From NCBI GenBank assembly GCA_019694955.1, contig JAIBAX010000044.1, forward strand, positions 1 to 40,974: a DNA stretch of 40,974 nucleotides, read 5' to 3'. Positions 1 through 9,285 of this stretch are shown here, in pieces. The position numbers were made by a program, and so were the translations under genes. Under the pieces are notes generated by a model that saw only the letters and a program-made list of their open reading frames with translations, did not search any database and was not told the DNA's origin. The stretch is from Chitinophagales bacterium. GTDB lineage: Bacteria; Bacteroidota; Bacteroidia; Chitinophagales; JADIYW01. Numbering within the stretch: the stretch's first letter is position 1; each line of letters begins with the position of its first letter.

Positions 1-1
1 T

Positions 2-508
<507 letters not shown>

Positions 509-619
509 GTTAACATAAGAAAAATGGGATAAAAGTAGTGTTTAAAAGCATTTATGTCAATAGTCGACGGTCAACAGACCACTGAATTTTCAAATTAAGA
601 GCCGCTAGCAATAATCTTA

Positions 620-757
620 TCATAATCGATTCAAAAATGATTTTATCTTACCTAGAAGTTTCCATTTATTATTATTAGAAGGCAAGATTTCAGATTCCAA
701 TATCGAAATAATTTCATCTGAACTTGACGCTACTCTTTTTATCCATGGGTAAAAATC
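620..757 (-). pseudogene. Open in-frame extension after the stop of the GldM-like gene (45 codons)
   Basis: Directly after the TAG that ends the neighbouring GldM-like gene, the same frame stays open for 45 codons to a TGA. The translation looks like real protein rather than noise: it begins DFYPWIKRVASSSDEIISIL and ends KWKLLGKIKSFLNRL, an amphipathic, lysine-rich helical tail. It has no start codon of its own. It may be the decayed end of another gene, or a former C-terminal extension cut off by a nonsense change. I do not recognise the family. Confidence 0.3.
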
Positions 758-1414
758 CTATTCTATAAGATAAAATATGGGCGCAATGACTAACTCATTA
801 CCTGAAGGACTTTTGACACGGATATCTGTAAAAATAATGACATCTCCACTATTTACGGTTTTTAGTATGTCACTTTTTAGCTGTTCACTAAATGGAGCAC
901 CCTCGTTGTTCACCTCCAAAAAACCACCCTCCTTTTGATACAATTTGCAATTAAAAGAAACGATTTGATATCGGACATCGAAATCAAAGTTATCTAAAAC
1001 ACAAGAAATTCCTTGTTGTGCTTTCATGTGACTTGCAGGAATCTTGCTTCCACTTCTTTTGAAACCACACATCGCTACTGGTAGAGGAATATCTTTCACC
1101 CTAAAATTCTGTTGTGTTATTGGGCTACCATCCTTCTTGTTTACATAAACAGATAAAGTGCCTAAGTTCTTTGGGATGACCTTATAGGTTTTATTTTCCA
1201 TCCATTCGACAACTCCTTGATTTACAGTTATATCGAATTCTGAAATATCTAAATCTTCTACATACACCTCTATCGGATTATCAATTCCGATATACATGAC
1301 ATCCATTTTTTTGGCAACAACAATGGCTTTAGGATTTTGGCCATACGTATTTATTGGTAATACTCCATTTAAATAAACAAGGAATAAAACCTGAAACAAT
1401 CTTATCATCTGCAT
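758..1414 (-). CDS. Secreted stand-alone GldM C-terminal-like protein
   Basis: The protein resembles the last two periplasmic domains of GldM, the type IX secretion/gliding motor protein. Visible family features are the opening block KAIVVAKKMDVMYIGIDNPI, the FRVKDIPLPVAMCG linker, the LDNFDFDVRYQIVSF block and an ending of the type GDVIIFTDIRVKSPSGNE. Full GldM is about 500 residues and has an N-terminal membrane helix that binds GldL; that part is missing. Instead there is a signal peptide (MIRLFQVLFLVYLNG...). The chosen start at 1414 overlaps the upstream stop as TAATG, which suggests translational coupling to the DUF2147 gene; an ATG six bases further in (1408) is the alternative. It is probably periplasmic. 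Its role is unknown; family membership is inferred by eye. Confidence 0.7.
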   Translation of the reverse strand: MQMIRLFQVLFLVYLNGVLPINTYGQNPKAIVVAKKMDVMYIGIDNPIEVYVEDLDISEFDITVNQGVVEWMENKTYKVIPKNLGTLSVYVNKKDGSPITQQNFRVKDIPLPVAMCGFKRSGSKIPASHMKAQQGISCVLDNFDFDVRYQIVSFNCKLYQKEGGFLEVNNEGAPFSEQLKSDILKTVNSGDVIIFTDIRVKSPSGNELVIAPIFYLIE

Positions 1415-1845
1415 TACTTCAGCGGTCGCCAAATCTGATTTCTTCCCAATGCCGATACGCCTACATAGCCTCTTACTTTTAGTGTTCCATCGGCAAGAAG
1501 TTCTATCTTACAACTGTACACTTTCCCATTCTTGGGATCCATAATTTTTCCGTCTGCCCAATGGGTGGCATCTTTCTTTTTCATTCCCCACATAATTTCT
1601 AAACCTAATACCGGCTTATTGTGTTTGTCGCCTTCGCATTTCTCGCAATTCTTTCCTTGGTCTTCTGCTAAGAGGAGCTTCACTACTTTTGCATAATAAA
1701 CGCCATCTTTCTGCCAAATTTGAACATGTGACTTCTCCTTGCCGGTTTCATCATCAATAGTTTTCCAAGTGCCTACAATATCACCACCTGCAAATGCAGA
1801 TATTGAAATGAATACGGTAGCTAATACAGCAAATAATCTTTTCAT
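1414..1845 (-). CDS. DUF2147 family secreted protein
   Basis: A 143-residue protein with a clear signal peptide (MKRLFAVLATVFISISAFAG) followed by the DUF2147 pattern: DIVGTWKTIDDETGKEKSHV near the start, a middle ILGLEIMWGMK-like segment, WADGKIMDPKNGKVYSCKI, and the C-terminal VRGYVGVSALGRNQIWRPLK. DUF2147 proteins are small beta-barrel, lipocalin-like exported proteins of unknown ligand. The middle has a CEKCEGD pair of cysteines that could form a disulfide or bind metal. The length is normal for the family. It is the first gene of a two-gene unit: its TAA overlaps the ATG of the GldM-like gene. Family assignment is confident; function is not known. Confidence 0.88.
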   Translation of the reverse strand: MKRLFAVLATVFISISAFAGGDIVGTWKTIDDETGKEKSHVQIWQKDGVYYAKVVKLLLAEDQGKNCEKCEGDKHNKPVLGLEIMWGMKKKDATHWADGKIMDPKNGKVYSCKIELLADGTLKVRGYVGVSALGRNQIWRPLK

Positions 1846-1945
1846 AGTCTTATTAATTTTTTACGAATTTAATTTATTTACTAACATTTAAAAATATTTC
1901 ACCTAAAATAAACACTAAAATCTATGCCAATTTTTTAGAATACCT

Positions 1946-1953
1946 TATTTTTG
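1946..1953 (+). promoter_or_regulatory. Bacteroidota -7 element of trhO
   Basis: The octamer TATTTTTG fits the TAnnTTTG -7 consensus of this phylum and lies 23 bases before the trhO ATG, giving a short leader of roughly 17 bases. I see no clear TTG -33 element at the expected distance. Confidence 0.5.
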
Positions 1954-1976
1954 CCACGCACCAAACTGTTTATAGC

Positions 1977-3008
1977 ATGCATCTGTACAACAAGGTGGAC
2001 AAAAAGATACTGGAGCAGAAGATAAAGGAAAGTGCTGTACCTCGGACAACTGTGTCTTTTTACAAATACCACCAACTCGAAGATCCACAACATTTCCGTG
2101 ACGAACTTTATTCTAAATTGGACGCTGTCGGTGTGCTTGGTCGCATCTATGTCGCCAATGAAGGCATTAATGCCCAAATTTCTGTTCCCACAGAAAATTT
2201 CGAAAGCTTCAAGCATGAACTTTTCTCCTACCCTTGGCTAAATGGCATTCGGTTAAATATCGCCATTGAAGAAAACAGCTTCTCTTTCATCAAACTAAAA
2301 ATTCTGGTACGCAAGAAAATTGTCGCAGACGGGTTGGAAGACAGCACATTTGATGTCACCGATTCCGGCGTACATGTGCAGGCAGATGAATTTAACCACC
2401 TTTTAGAAGATGAAAATACGGTTGTTGTTGACTTTCGCAATCACTATGAATCGGAGGTGGGACACTTCAAAAATGCGCTTACGCCTGATGTAGATACGTT
2501 TCGGGATTCGCTTCCGGTAATCAAAGAAATTTTGGAAGACAAGAAGGATAAAAACTTGCTGATGTATTGCACGGGAGGCATCCGCTGCGAAAAAGCCAGC
2601 GCATGGTTCAAGCACAATGGCTTCAAAAATGTTTATCAGCTGAATGGCGGTATCATTGAATATACGCGTCAAGTGAAAGAAAAAGGATTGGAGAATAAAT
2701 TTATCGGCAAAAACTTCGTCTTCGACAAAAGATTGGGCGAACGTATTACCGACGATATCATCAGCGTTTGCCACCAATGTGGCGAGCCATGCGACACACA
2801 TACCAATTGCAATAATCAGGCTTGCCACCTCTTATTTATTCAGTGCGAAAAATGTGCAGAAAAATTGAATGGTTGTTGTTGTGATGCTTGCAAAGATATT
2901 TCATTATTGCCATTAGAAGAACAACGTATCCTAAGAAAAGGTATCGATCCGGGAAGGAAGGTATTCAAGAAAGGAAAGGGACCGCAGTTGTTGTACAAGC
3001 AACAGTAA
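1977..3008 (+). CDS. trhO: tRNA uridine(34) hydroxylase (rhodanese-type)
   Basis: TrhO (YceA family) catalyses oxygen-dependent hydroxylation of uridine 34 in tRNA, giving 5-hydroxyuridine, the precursor of wobble modifications. The N-terminal ferredoxin-like domain shows the family signature GRIYVANEGINAQISVP (about residues 55-72). The rhodanese domain carries the active loop CTGGIRCEKA, with Cys198 as the expected catalytic cysteine and a second cysteine at 204. The C-terminal third is cysteine-rich (CHQCGEPCDTHTNC, then CEKCAEKLNGCCCDAC), as in other TrhO proteins, and may bind a metal. The length of 343 residues is normal. The final eight codons and the stop are copied 140 bp downstream (see the repeat at 2981-3148). 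Confidence 0.95.
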   Translation: MHLYNKVDKKILEQKIKESAVPRTTVSFYKYHQLEDPQHFRDELYSKLDAVGVLGRIYVANEGINAQISVPTENFESFKHELFSYPWLNGIRLNIAIEENSFSFIKLKILVRKKIVADGLEDSTFDVTDSGVHVQADEFNHLLEDENTVVVDFRNHYESEVGHFKNALTPDVDTFRDSLPVIKEILEDKKDKNLLMYCTGGIRCEKASAWFKHNGFKNVYQLNGGIIEYTRQVKEKGLENKFIGKNFVFDKRLGERITDDIISVCHQCGEPCDTHTNCNNQACHLLFIQCEKCAEKLNGCCCDACKDISLLPLEEQRILRKGIDPGRKVFKKGKGPQLLYKQQ

Positions 3009-3148
3009 GGAAAATATGCTCGTGCAGACATCTGTGCTAACAAAATAGCAACAACGGTAAATCATCTAAACGCTGAGTGCATCGTTTCATTTTCGTGGAG
3101 ACACAAAAATGGGGGGAAGAACCGCAGTTGTTGTTCAAGCAACAGTAA
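2981..3148. repeat. Imperfect 28-bp direct repeat flanking a 112-bp hairpin-bearing segment
   Basis: The last 28 bp of trhO, including its stop (2981-3008), recur at 3121-3148 with one mismatch. Between them lie 112 bp holding a TTCGTG-type word at 3015-3032 (ATGCTCGTGCAGACA) and an imperfect hairpin at 3090-3109 (arms TTTTCGTG and CACAAAAA with one C-A mismatch, loop GAGA). The arrangement fits either insertion of a small hairpin element with a long target duplication, or decay of a tandem duplication. Similar hairpins occur at 7561-7665. Confidence 0.6.
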
Positions 3149-3200
3149 TGAATCGAGAGAATAGGTTCAAGCCTTAGGTGATTACTTTCAATCTATCAGG

Positions 3201-4322
3201 TTATTTGAAATACTCAACGCCATTTTCGCCAACAAAGCCTTTGTTGTCGCATTTTGTAACGTAGTAGATAGAAAAATAATCATTTTCGTTCATTCTAAAA
3301 TTGTTCCAAAATTTTAAATTCTGATATTGGGGTTCTATGATCCTTTTGGTTTCTAAATTACATACACCATACTGCTGATTTTTCCACAGAATAACGTCTC
3401 TACCATTATAATTGACATCCTCATAATATATGGCGAGTTCGATGCCATTATCTTGATTGACGATACCTTCCAAACCATTCTGTTTTACTTTAAACAAGCT
3501 CTTTTGATCAAGAGTACCAAGATATCCGATTTTTTCATACATCAACGGCACACATACTATTTGCAGCTCAGCATCGTATATACCATATTGACCATCATTC
3601 TCAACGCATATATATCTTTCTGTAAAAATCCTATAAAAGTGATAAGTTGCTTCTAAATGATTCTCTAATTCCATGGGTATTTTCATACGTGGTCCGGGTC
3701 CACCTAACATTGCTATCGGACCATCCAACTCCACCATAGAAGCCGTTGGGATCGTATCATAAAAGTACTCCTGGATAATTTGCCCCTTTGCCGCCCACTT
3801 AATAACATTACCTATTCGAGCATCCTCATAAATGTATCGATATTCAATAGGTATGATTTGTTTACCCTTATCATCAACCAAACCTGTTAATCCATCTAGT
3901 TTAACTTCAAAACGACTATCACTCACTTGTGATACTTCATCATATAGACAAGGAACGACTATTTTTCCATTGGCATACATGCCAGCCTTTCCATTCTTAA
4001 AAACATCATAGCTGCTAAAAGTCCAGTTTAAAGCAACTGAATCAAAATCCTGATGGGGTTTAAGTACAATCTTCAAGTTTTCATCAACGATATAATAATT
4101 GCTATCTTTTACCATTAGATATCGAATTATAGGACCTTTCTTCTCTAAATTATACATCCAGTCGATATCAGCCATTTTTTCATATGATGGTGACTGCAAT
4201 ACTTTACCAGTGGTATCACAAAAGCCAACTTTTCCGTTCTCTATGTATGGTATGGGAAGTTCACCTGAAAAGGCTTTGCATATGGTAACTAAAATTAACA
4301 AGTATATTATACAATTTTTCAT
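3201..4322 (-). CDS. Secreted WG-repeat protein
   Basis: A 373-residue exported protein with a signal peptide (MKNCIIYLLILVTICKAFSG). The mature part is built of WG-type repeats, short beta-hairpins that read like KVGFCDTTGKVLQSPSYEKM, GLTGLVDDKGKQIIPIEYRYI, GQYGIYDAELQIVCVPLMYE and QYGVCNLETKRIIEPQYQN. Proteins of this type are common in Bacteroidota envelopes and are thought to bind partners; no catalytic site is evident. It lies 24 bp downstream of a large secreted alpha-helical protein on the same strand, so the two are probably co-transcribed. The ATG at 4322 is directly followed by a good signal sequence. Its function is unknown. Confidence 0.8.
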   Translation of the reverse strand: MKNCIIYLLILVTICKAFSGELPIPYIENGKVGFCDTTGKVLQSPSYEKMADIDWMYNLEKKGPIIRYLMVKDSNYYIVDENLKIVLKPHQDFDSVALNWTFSSYDVFKNGKAGMYANGKIVVPCLYDEVSQVSDSRFEVKLDGLTGLVDDKGKQIIPIEYRYIYEDARIGNVIKWAAKGQIIQEYFYDTIPTASMVELDGPIAMLGGPGPRMKIPMELENHLEATYHFYRIFTERYICVENDGQYGIYDAELQIVCVPLMYEKIGYLGTLDQKSLFKVKQNGLEGIVNQDNGIELAIYYEDVNYNGRDVILWKNQQYGVCNLETKRIIEPQYQNLKFWNNFRMNENDYFSIYYVTKCDNKGFVGENGVEYFK

Positions 4323-4346
4323 ATCAACAAGATTTGCTATTGAGTT

Positions 4347-6158
4347 TTAAAAATTTCTAACCAAAGATTCTAATTTTTTCAAGTTTTCTTGAGTCGGCAA
4401 AAGCACCCTTTTTTCACCTATTAGAGTAAGTATCTCTTTTCGTTGACTTGCAGTGAGTGTATTCATCATAAAATCAAATTTCTCTTCATCTTCATCGGGA
4501 TAATAATAGGCATCTTCTAATAAAGATTCTTTATCCAAATAAAAGAGTGGGTAATTACCATCATTATGATAATCCGCCAGTTCTATGTTCAAGGAAGGTA
4601 GAATTGCATAAAGTTCAATGATAGTTTTGACACACTCTAAAACAATTTCATTTAGGTTCTTGGAACTTATCATAGATGAATGGTCTGCAATAATTTCAAG
4701 CTCTTTCATCCGTATATTTACTGCTCCGGGAAATTGCTCTTTAGCATTTTTAAAACATTGGATAGCAGTGAGGATGTCACTATTGCTGTTCACTTCTGGA
4801 TAGTTTGAATAACTAAAATCATGGTATGGGTTTTCTTCTAAGTAGGTTTTAAATGCCATCCACGACATTTCTCTAGCGTCTTTTTGGGCTTCGTCTAAAA
4901 AACCTCCCAAATAAGGCAATTTTTCATCATAAAAAAGCACCACATATTGTATCATCCCAGTCGTGTACAATAGATCTCCCCTAGTTAAAGTTTTTAACTC
5001 TGATTTCATTTTTAACAAGTCCTCAGTGTCATAATCTGCATACTTTTGGAAAGTTTCATTATTAAGAATGGTATCAATATATGCATTTATAATATCCATA
5101 TAGATGGGTTTTTGCAACTTAGGTGATACTAATCTTTGGAATGACTCAGAAAATTCAAGCTCTAAGGTGATGGCAGGTTCAAAAAACATCCCAATAACAT
5201 CTTCACTCCAACTGAGTTGATACATTAGTTTATATGTAATTAAACCTTTTATTAATTCTTGTTCGACTGAATCTTTAGCTTGCTGCAAAAACCCGGTAAG
5301 TGCTATTTCTATCTCTTTGGTTTGCTCAGGTGTGATCTCATCCTCTTCAGAAAGGAAAGATTTGCTTAATTTAATATCACTCATGTATTCTAGACACTGT
5401 TCTCTTGCAGACATGCCCTTTGAATTTCTCTCTGGATCAAGCTTGATTTTCAGCTCCTTACATGCACTATAATCACATTCTTCAATTTTTGACAAAAGAA
5501 AATGAGGGTTTAAGTATGTTGGAAACTTGCTATATAAACTATCCAACACAAATATTATTGACAATTTTGCCCAATCATCCCTTTCCAACATATCACATTT
5601 AGCTAAGGAAAAATACACACGATCTCTATCCGACAATGTTGAAGATGTTAGAATCTTTTCTATTGACTGAGCCACATGTTTTTGTTCATTGTCGGATCCA
5701 AAAATATCATTCGCCAATTCAAGATGTTTTAACTTGGTGATATATGCTACGGCATCATAACTACGCAATTTATCTATTAAGGCTTCGTATGTCTCTTTAT
5801 CATTTGCAACCAAAGCCATCCAAGCCTCTAAGAATATTTGCTGTGATGTTTCTATTCTCAAACCAGCAAGGTGATTTAATGCATATTGTTTCCCTAACAA
5901 ACTGTATTCATTTATTAGGGTAGCCATATAATATTCAATTGGGTACTTAATAGAATCAATCTCTGCTATAAGTTTATTGACAGTTTTCAAATCTCCATCA
6001 GAGCTGCCAGATAACCTAGCAACATTAAAAACATTGTTCATTTCTTCCATTGCGTTGAGGTAACTATCCAACGGTGGTTCAAAAATATCGTCATAACTTC
6101 TTGCATTAAACGAAAAAAACAATAGTAAAATCAGTGTCAAGAAGGTATTTTTTCTCAT
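4347..6158 (-). CDS. Large secreted alpha-helical protein, unknown function
   Basis: I do not recognise this family. The ATG at 6158 is chosen because it opens a good signal peptide (MRKNTFLTLILLLFFSFNARS) and because a TAnnTTTG promoter element at 6191-6198 would put the transcript start near 6184, downstream of the longer possible start at 6260; an ATG at 6167 is a close alternative. The mature protein, about 580 residues, is rich in Leu, Glu and Lys, looks all-helical and may form degenerate TPR-like arrays. The C-terminal part contains an acidic stretch (YYYPDEDEEKFDFMM). No enzyme motif is visible. The WG-repeat gene follows after 24 bp, suggesting a joint envelope role. Confidence 0.7.
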   Translation of the reverse strand: MRKNTFLTLILLLFFSFNARSYDDIFEPPLDSYLNAMEEMNNVFNVARLSGSSDGDLKTVNKLIAEIDSIKYPIEYYMATLINEYSLLGKQYALNHLAGLRIETSQQIFLEAWMALVANDKETYEALIDKLRSYDAVAYITKLKHLELANDIFGSDNEQKHVAQSIEKILTSSTLSDRDRVYFSLAKCDMLERDDWAKLSIIFVLDSLYSKFPTYLNPHFLLSKIEECDYSACKELKIKLDPERNSKGMSAREQCLEYMSDIKLSKSFLSEEDEITPEQTKEIEIALTGFLQQAKDSVEQELIKGLITYKLMYQLSWSEDVIGMFFEPAITLELEFSESFQRLVSPKLQKPIYMDIINAYIDTILNNETFQKYADYDTEDLLKMKSELKTLTRGDLLYTTGMIQYVVLFYDEKLPYLGGFLDEAQKDAREMSWMAFKTYLEENPYHDFSYSNYPEVNSNSDILTAIQCFKNAKEQFPGAVNIRMKELEIIADHSSMISSKNLNEIVLECVKTIIELYAILPSLNIELADYHNDGNYPLFYLDKESLLEDAYYYPDEDEEKFDFMMNTLTASQRKEILTLIGEKRVLLPTQENLKKLESLVRNF

Positions 6159-6190
6159 AATAGGCATTTTTTGAAAGATATTATTAACGT

Positions 6191-6198
6191 CAAAAATA
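6191..6198 (-). promoter_or_regulatory. Bacteroidota -7 element of the 6158 gene
   Basis: On the minus strand the octamer reads TATTTTTG, a match to TAnnTTTG. It gives an initiation point near 6184 and a 17-26 base leader to the two candidate ATGs at 6167 and 6158, which rules against the longer upstream start. Confidence 0.5.
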
Positions 6199-6237
6199 GC
6201 AATAATCCATAAAAAATAAAGATGACTTTTGATTTCA

Positions 6238-6268
6238 TTGGCGGTTTTAAAAGTTTTCATTATGTTTG
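6238..6268 (+). promoter_or_regulatory. TTG-N20-TATGTTTG promoter of the propeller gene
   Basis: TTG at 6238-6240, a 20-bp spacer and TATGTTTG at 6261-6268 make a complete Bacteroidota -33/-7 promoter. The expected start is near 6275, giving a leader of about 22 bases to the ATG at 6297. Confidence 0.65.
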
Positions 6269-6296
6269 ATATATTGCTTTTAGGTAAAAAAAAGAA

Positions 6297-7451
6297 ATGA
6301 AAACTAGCACCCTATTTCGTAATATTGTTTTGTGCGCAATGTTGGTTTTTAACATTTCTGTATGCATTTGTCAAGAAAATATTTCTACAACGCCTTGGCA
6401 GCAACTCATCCCTTCTGAAAAAATTCCGGAGGATGTTTTATGTAGGCGCTCCAATAATAATCTAGATATTGCCTTTTACAAGAATCGCTATTATATTGCT
6501 TTCCGAACGGCACCTACGCATTTTGCATCCAAAAAATCTGTTCTGCATATACTTTCTTCTCCGGATTTTAAGGAATGGGAACGTGAAACAACTGTGCAAC
6601 TAGGAACGGATGTTCGCGAACCGCGTTTTTGTGTCTTTAATGATACCTTGCGTTTTTTCTTCTTTGAAGCCGGTGCGTCAATGTTTCAATTCCAACCTAA
6701 GCATATTTGGTATTTATCGTGTATCGGCGATAAAAAATGGGCACAGATGGTAAATACCGATTTAGATGGATTCGTTCCATGGAGGATACGAACCTATAAC
6801 GGACAAATGCTCCTTTCCGCTTATTATGGTGTAAACTTGTACAAAGCCGGACACCAAGGCAATCTTCGCTTGTTCACTTCTGTAGATGGCGAACATCAAT
6901 TTCCAATCAGCGATAGCGCCCAAGTCACCGTTTCGGGTGCTGAAGAAGGAGAGTTTATCATCGATTCCTCCGGAACTTTATTCGCTACGGTACGTTTAGA
7001 AAGTGAGGGCGCACTAATTTGTAAGGCTGAAAAAAATCATTTGGATAAATGGACATTTATAAAGTCCAAACATAAATATGATAGCGCATTGATGTTTCTT
7101 CACGATGACGAAGTGTATCTTGTTTCTCGAAGAAATTTGGATGGCGAAATGGATAAAGCCCATCCTAAAAGAAAGCCCGCATTTCGAAAGAAATACAATT
7201 TAATCCGCTACTCACTTACAAAGAAGACTACTTCCTTGTTTAAACTCAATAAGAATACTTTGGAATTAACTTGGATCATGGATTTTCCTGCTACTGGCGA
7301 CAATGCTTTCCCGGGAATTGTTCAAGTTGATGAACACAAATTCATTCTTTTAAATTATACCAACGACCCAAAAAAGGGTGAAAAAAACTGGATACGTGGG
7401 CAATTGGGTAAAACGAACATTTATTGGACGACATTGGAGTTTATTGATTAA
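6297..7451 (+). CDS. Secreted beta-propeller protein, sialidase/glycosidase-like
   Basis: A 384-residue exported protein with a signal peptide (about residues 1-25, ending VCICQE). The mature part looks like a five- or six-bladed propeller: repeated strands such as NRYYIAFRTAP, LHILSSPDFKEWERE, WYLSCIGDKKWAQ and LRLFTSVDGEHQF recall the BNR/Asp-box blades of exo-sialidases and some family 43-type glycosidases. Acidic residues at blade starts (DIAFY, EPRFC, EEGEFI) could be catalytic, but I cannot assign a substrate. The gene stands alone, divergent from the 6158 gene, with its own strong promoter at 6238-6268. It is probably periplasmic or surface-exposed. The fold is likely, the activity uncertain. 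Confidence 0.6.
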   Translation: MKTSTLFRNIVLCAMLVFNISVCICQENISTTPWQQLIPSEKIPEDVLCRRSNNNLDIAFYKNRYYIAFRTAPTHFASKKSVLHILSSPDFKEWERETTVQLGTDVREPRFCVFNDTLRFFFFEAGASMFQFQPKHIWYLSCIGDKKWAQMVNTDLDGFVPWRIRTYNGQMLLSAYYGVNLYKAGHQGNLRLFTSVDGEHQFPISDSAQVTVSGAEEGEFIIDSSGTLFATVRLESEGALICKAEKNHLDKWTFIKSKHKYDSALMFLHDDEVYLVSRRNLDGEMDKAHPKRKPAFRKKYNLIRYSLTKKTTSLFKLNKNTLELTWIMDFPATGDNAFPGIVQVDEHKFILLNYTNDPKKGEKNWIRGQLGKTNIYWTTLEFID

Positions 7452-7560
7452 TATTTTATTTATGCAAAAAATATTTTGGGCGCTAGAAAACATTGCGTAA
7501 ATAATTTTTCCCGTTGCAATAATTCTTGTAAAATAGCATCAAATGGATATAAAATTCCTA

Positions 7561-7665
7561 ATGTTCGTGTCTGCACGAACATCAGAACATCTATCGCAAC
7601 CATAAATATTATGCGTTTGCTTAATTACATGATGCTATCAACGCCGCTCGTGAAGACACGAACGG
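7561..7665. repeat. Pair of short hairpins with TTCGTG/CACGAA arms
   Basis: Two stem-loops of related sequence lie in the convergent spacer after the propeller gene. The first (7561-7582) has perfect 9-bp arms ATGTTCGTG/CACGAACAT around TCTG. The second (7644-7665) has arms CCGCTCGTG/CACGAACGG around AAGA with one mismatch, and its core is the reverse complement type. They are about 60 bp apart, as are the two words at 3015-3109, so both loci may carry the same decayed element. Confidence 0.5.
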
Positions 7666-7753
7666 TCTGAATCGCTACCAAATTCACACTAAATATTAAT
7701 TGATTAAATCCAAATTAAGCATAGAGGAAGTTCATTTCATTTTTTATACCTTT

Positions 7754-7803
7754 ACCGACCTACGGCGGTGGTCGGTGGTCTCCCGATTCATCGGGATGAC
7801 CGC
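7754..7803. terminator. Two adjacent GC-rich stem-loops between convergent genes
   Basis: ACCGACC (7754-7760) pairs with GGTCGGT (7770-7776). Next to it, a long stem has the perfect core TCCCGA-TTCA-TCGGGA (7781-7796), extended outward with one bulge to about 12 pairs. The first stem shares its last bases with the second, so the two are mutually exclusive. No T-run follows on either strand, so termination is possible but not proven; it could equally be a dispersed repeat. Confidence 0.35.
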
Positions 7804-7866
7804 GGACAAATAACAGCCTTTAAATGTTCAAATGTATCTTATTTTCTTCCAATGCTGATTTCCGGT

Positions 7867-9129
7867 TTAACCATCCACTTCTATTTTCTTTTTCTTTATC
7901 ATCTTCTCGACACAATCATACACACTGCTTCGAAGTGCAAATTCTCTGGGGTCTCCGGCGACATGCGTACCCATTTTATTCATCACATAAGCGGTAGTAA
8001 GTTTTAATTCCGGGTCTGCATATACGGCGGAGCCACCGGCTCCAAAACTTCCATAAGCACGATGATTGACGCCAAAATTCAGAAATGGTGACGGTTTGGC
8101 AAAACCTAAATGAAAAGGAACTTCTACGAATATTGCAACATCTTTTGGGCTATGTGTTGGATATACAGGGTAGTTTTCCAATTCTGTAATCGTTTCTTTG
8201 CTCACACCCAAGGTTTTACCACCCAAGGTAAACTCATGATAGAGTTTTGCCAGATCTCTGGCAGAGGTAAACCCACACCCACTACCAATCGGCAGCTCCC
8301 GAATTTCGTCTTTATTGAAATTCTGTGGATTGACGGAAAAGGGTAAATTCAACAACGACCTAAAAGAAAATAGCTTTGAACGGGGATCGATAGACTGTAA
8401 AATAATATCGAGATTCATGCCTGCATACGGACTAAACAATACATCGTATATATCAAAAGGCACTAATTCCGCAATTCTCTTTTTATTATATCCTTTTGGC
8501 AGGCCAATAAATATTTCTAATCCTAACTTTTCGGCAATTTCCTGATGAAAAAACTGAGATAAGCTTCTCTTTTGAGGGTCTATTCGCTTCAATATTTCAT
8601 TTTGGTACATGGCAATCGTCCAAGCGTGATAGCCTTGATATTTTCCGGGTTCCCAAAATGGCTTTTGGTCGGCAAGGATTTTGGAGAGCAGGTGTTCATT
8701 CTTTATAACTTGTGGTGTCAAGGGAATATCTGTTGTAAGCAACCCCGCCTGATGTGCCAACAACTGACGCACAGTAATCTTAGCTTTGCCATTTTTAGCA
8801 AACTCCGGCCAGTAGTGTGCCACACGCTCTTCAAAATCCAGCAATCCCCGAGCATGCAATAAGGCAAACGCCAGCGAAGAAATGCCCTTGGTGGTGGAGA
8901 ATACGATAGACATGGTTTCCTTTTCCCACGGTTGGCGACGCAGTTTATCTTTAAACCCACCCCATAAATCAACGACTAAGCGACCTTTATACATTGCCGT
9001 AAATGCCGCTCCGACTTCGCCTTTTTTTTCAAAATTATTCCTAAAAACATCCTCAACATCCTCAAAACCACGTTCACAAAAACCATGTATTTGAAAATCC
9101 TGTGGTGTCTTATAAAAATATGATGCCAT
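7867..9129 (-). CDS. Class C beta-lactamase-fold serine hydrolase (EstB-like)
   Basis: A 420-residue member of the beta-lactamase/penicillin-binding fold family (PF00144) resembling EstB-type carboxylesterases. The catalytic S-x-x-K motif is STTK, Ser78 and Lys81. The second motif is the Tyr in GYHAWTIAMY, and the third region is the glycine-rich NHRAYGSFGAGGSAVYADPE block. The N-terminus has no signal peptide, so it is probably cytoplasmic. The length is normal for the family. A paralogue with the same motifs is at 10551-11819 on the same strand; the two share whole blocks such as VVDLWGG, FSTTKG, IRQLLAHQAGL and YAYVMNKMGT. The substrate is unknown; an ester or amide is likely. Confidence 0.85.
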   Translation of the reverse strand: MASYFYKTPQDFQIHGFCERGFEDVEDVFRNNFEKKGEVGAAFTAMYKGRLVVDLWGGFKDKLRRQPWEKETMSIVFSTTKGISSLAFALLHARGLLDFEERVAHYWPEFAKNGKAKITVRQLLAHQAGLLTTDIPLTPQVIKNEHLLSKILADQKPFWEPGKYQGYHAWTIAMYQNEILKRIDPQKRSLSQFFHQEIAEKLGLEIFIGLPKGYNKKRIAELVPFDIYDVLFSPYAGMNLDIILQSIDPRSKLFSFRSLLNLPFSVNPQNFNKDEIRELPIGSGCGFTSARDLAKLYHEFTLGGKTLGVSKETITELENYPVYPTHSPKDVAIFVEVPFHLGFAKPSPFLNFGVNHRAYGSFGAGGSAVYADPELKLTTAYVMNKMGTHVAGDPREFALRSSVYDCVEKMIKKKKIEVDG

Positions 9130-9285
9130 GCTTTTTTTTGCTAAAATAATCTTTTGACATGATTTTCTAATGCTTTATAAAGACAATATCTCAAAATAGC
9201 CTTAAGCAAGTATATAAATTCTTGTTTTTCAATTATTTAAATAATTATTTCCCTAAATAAACATCACAAACTCCTGAAATCTGCA

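Noticed and set aside
6159..6260. Longer N-terminus for the 4347 gene
   Set aside because: The extra 34 residues span a -7 promoter element and would bury the signal peptide.
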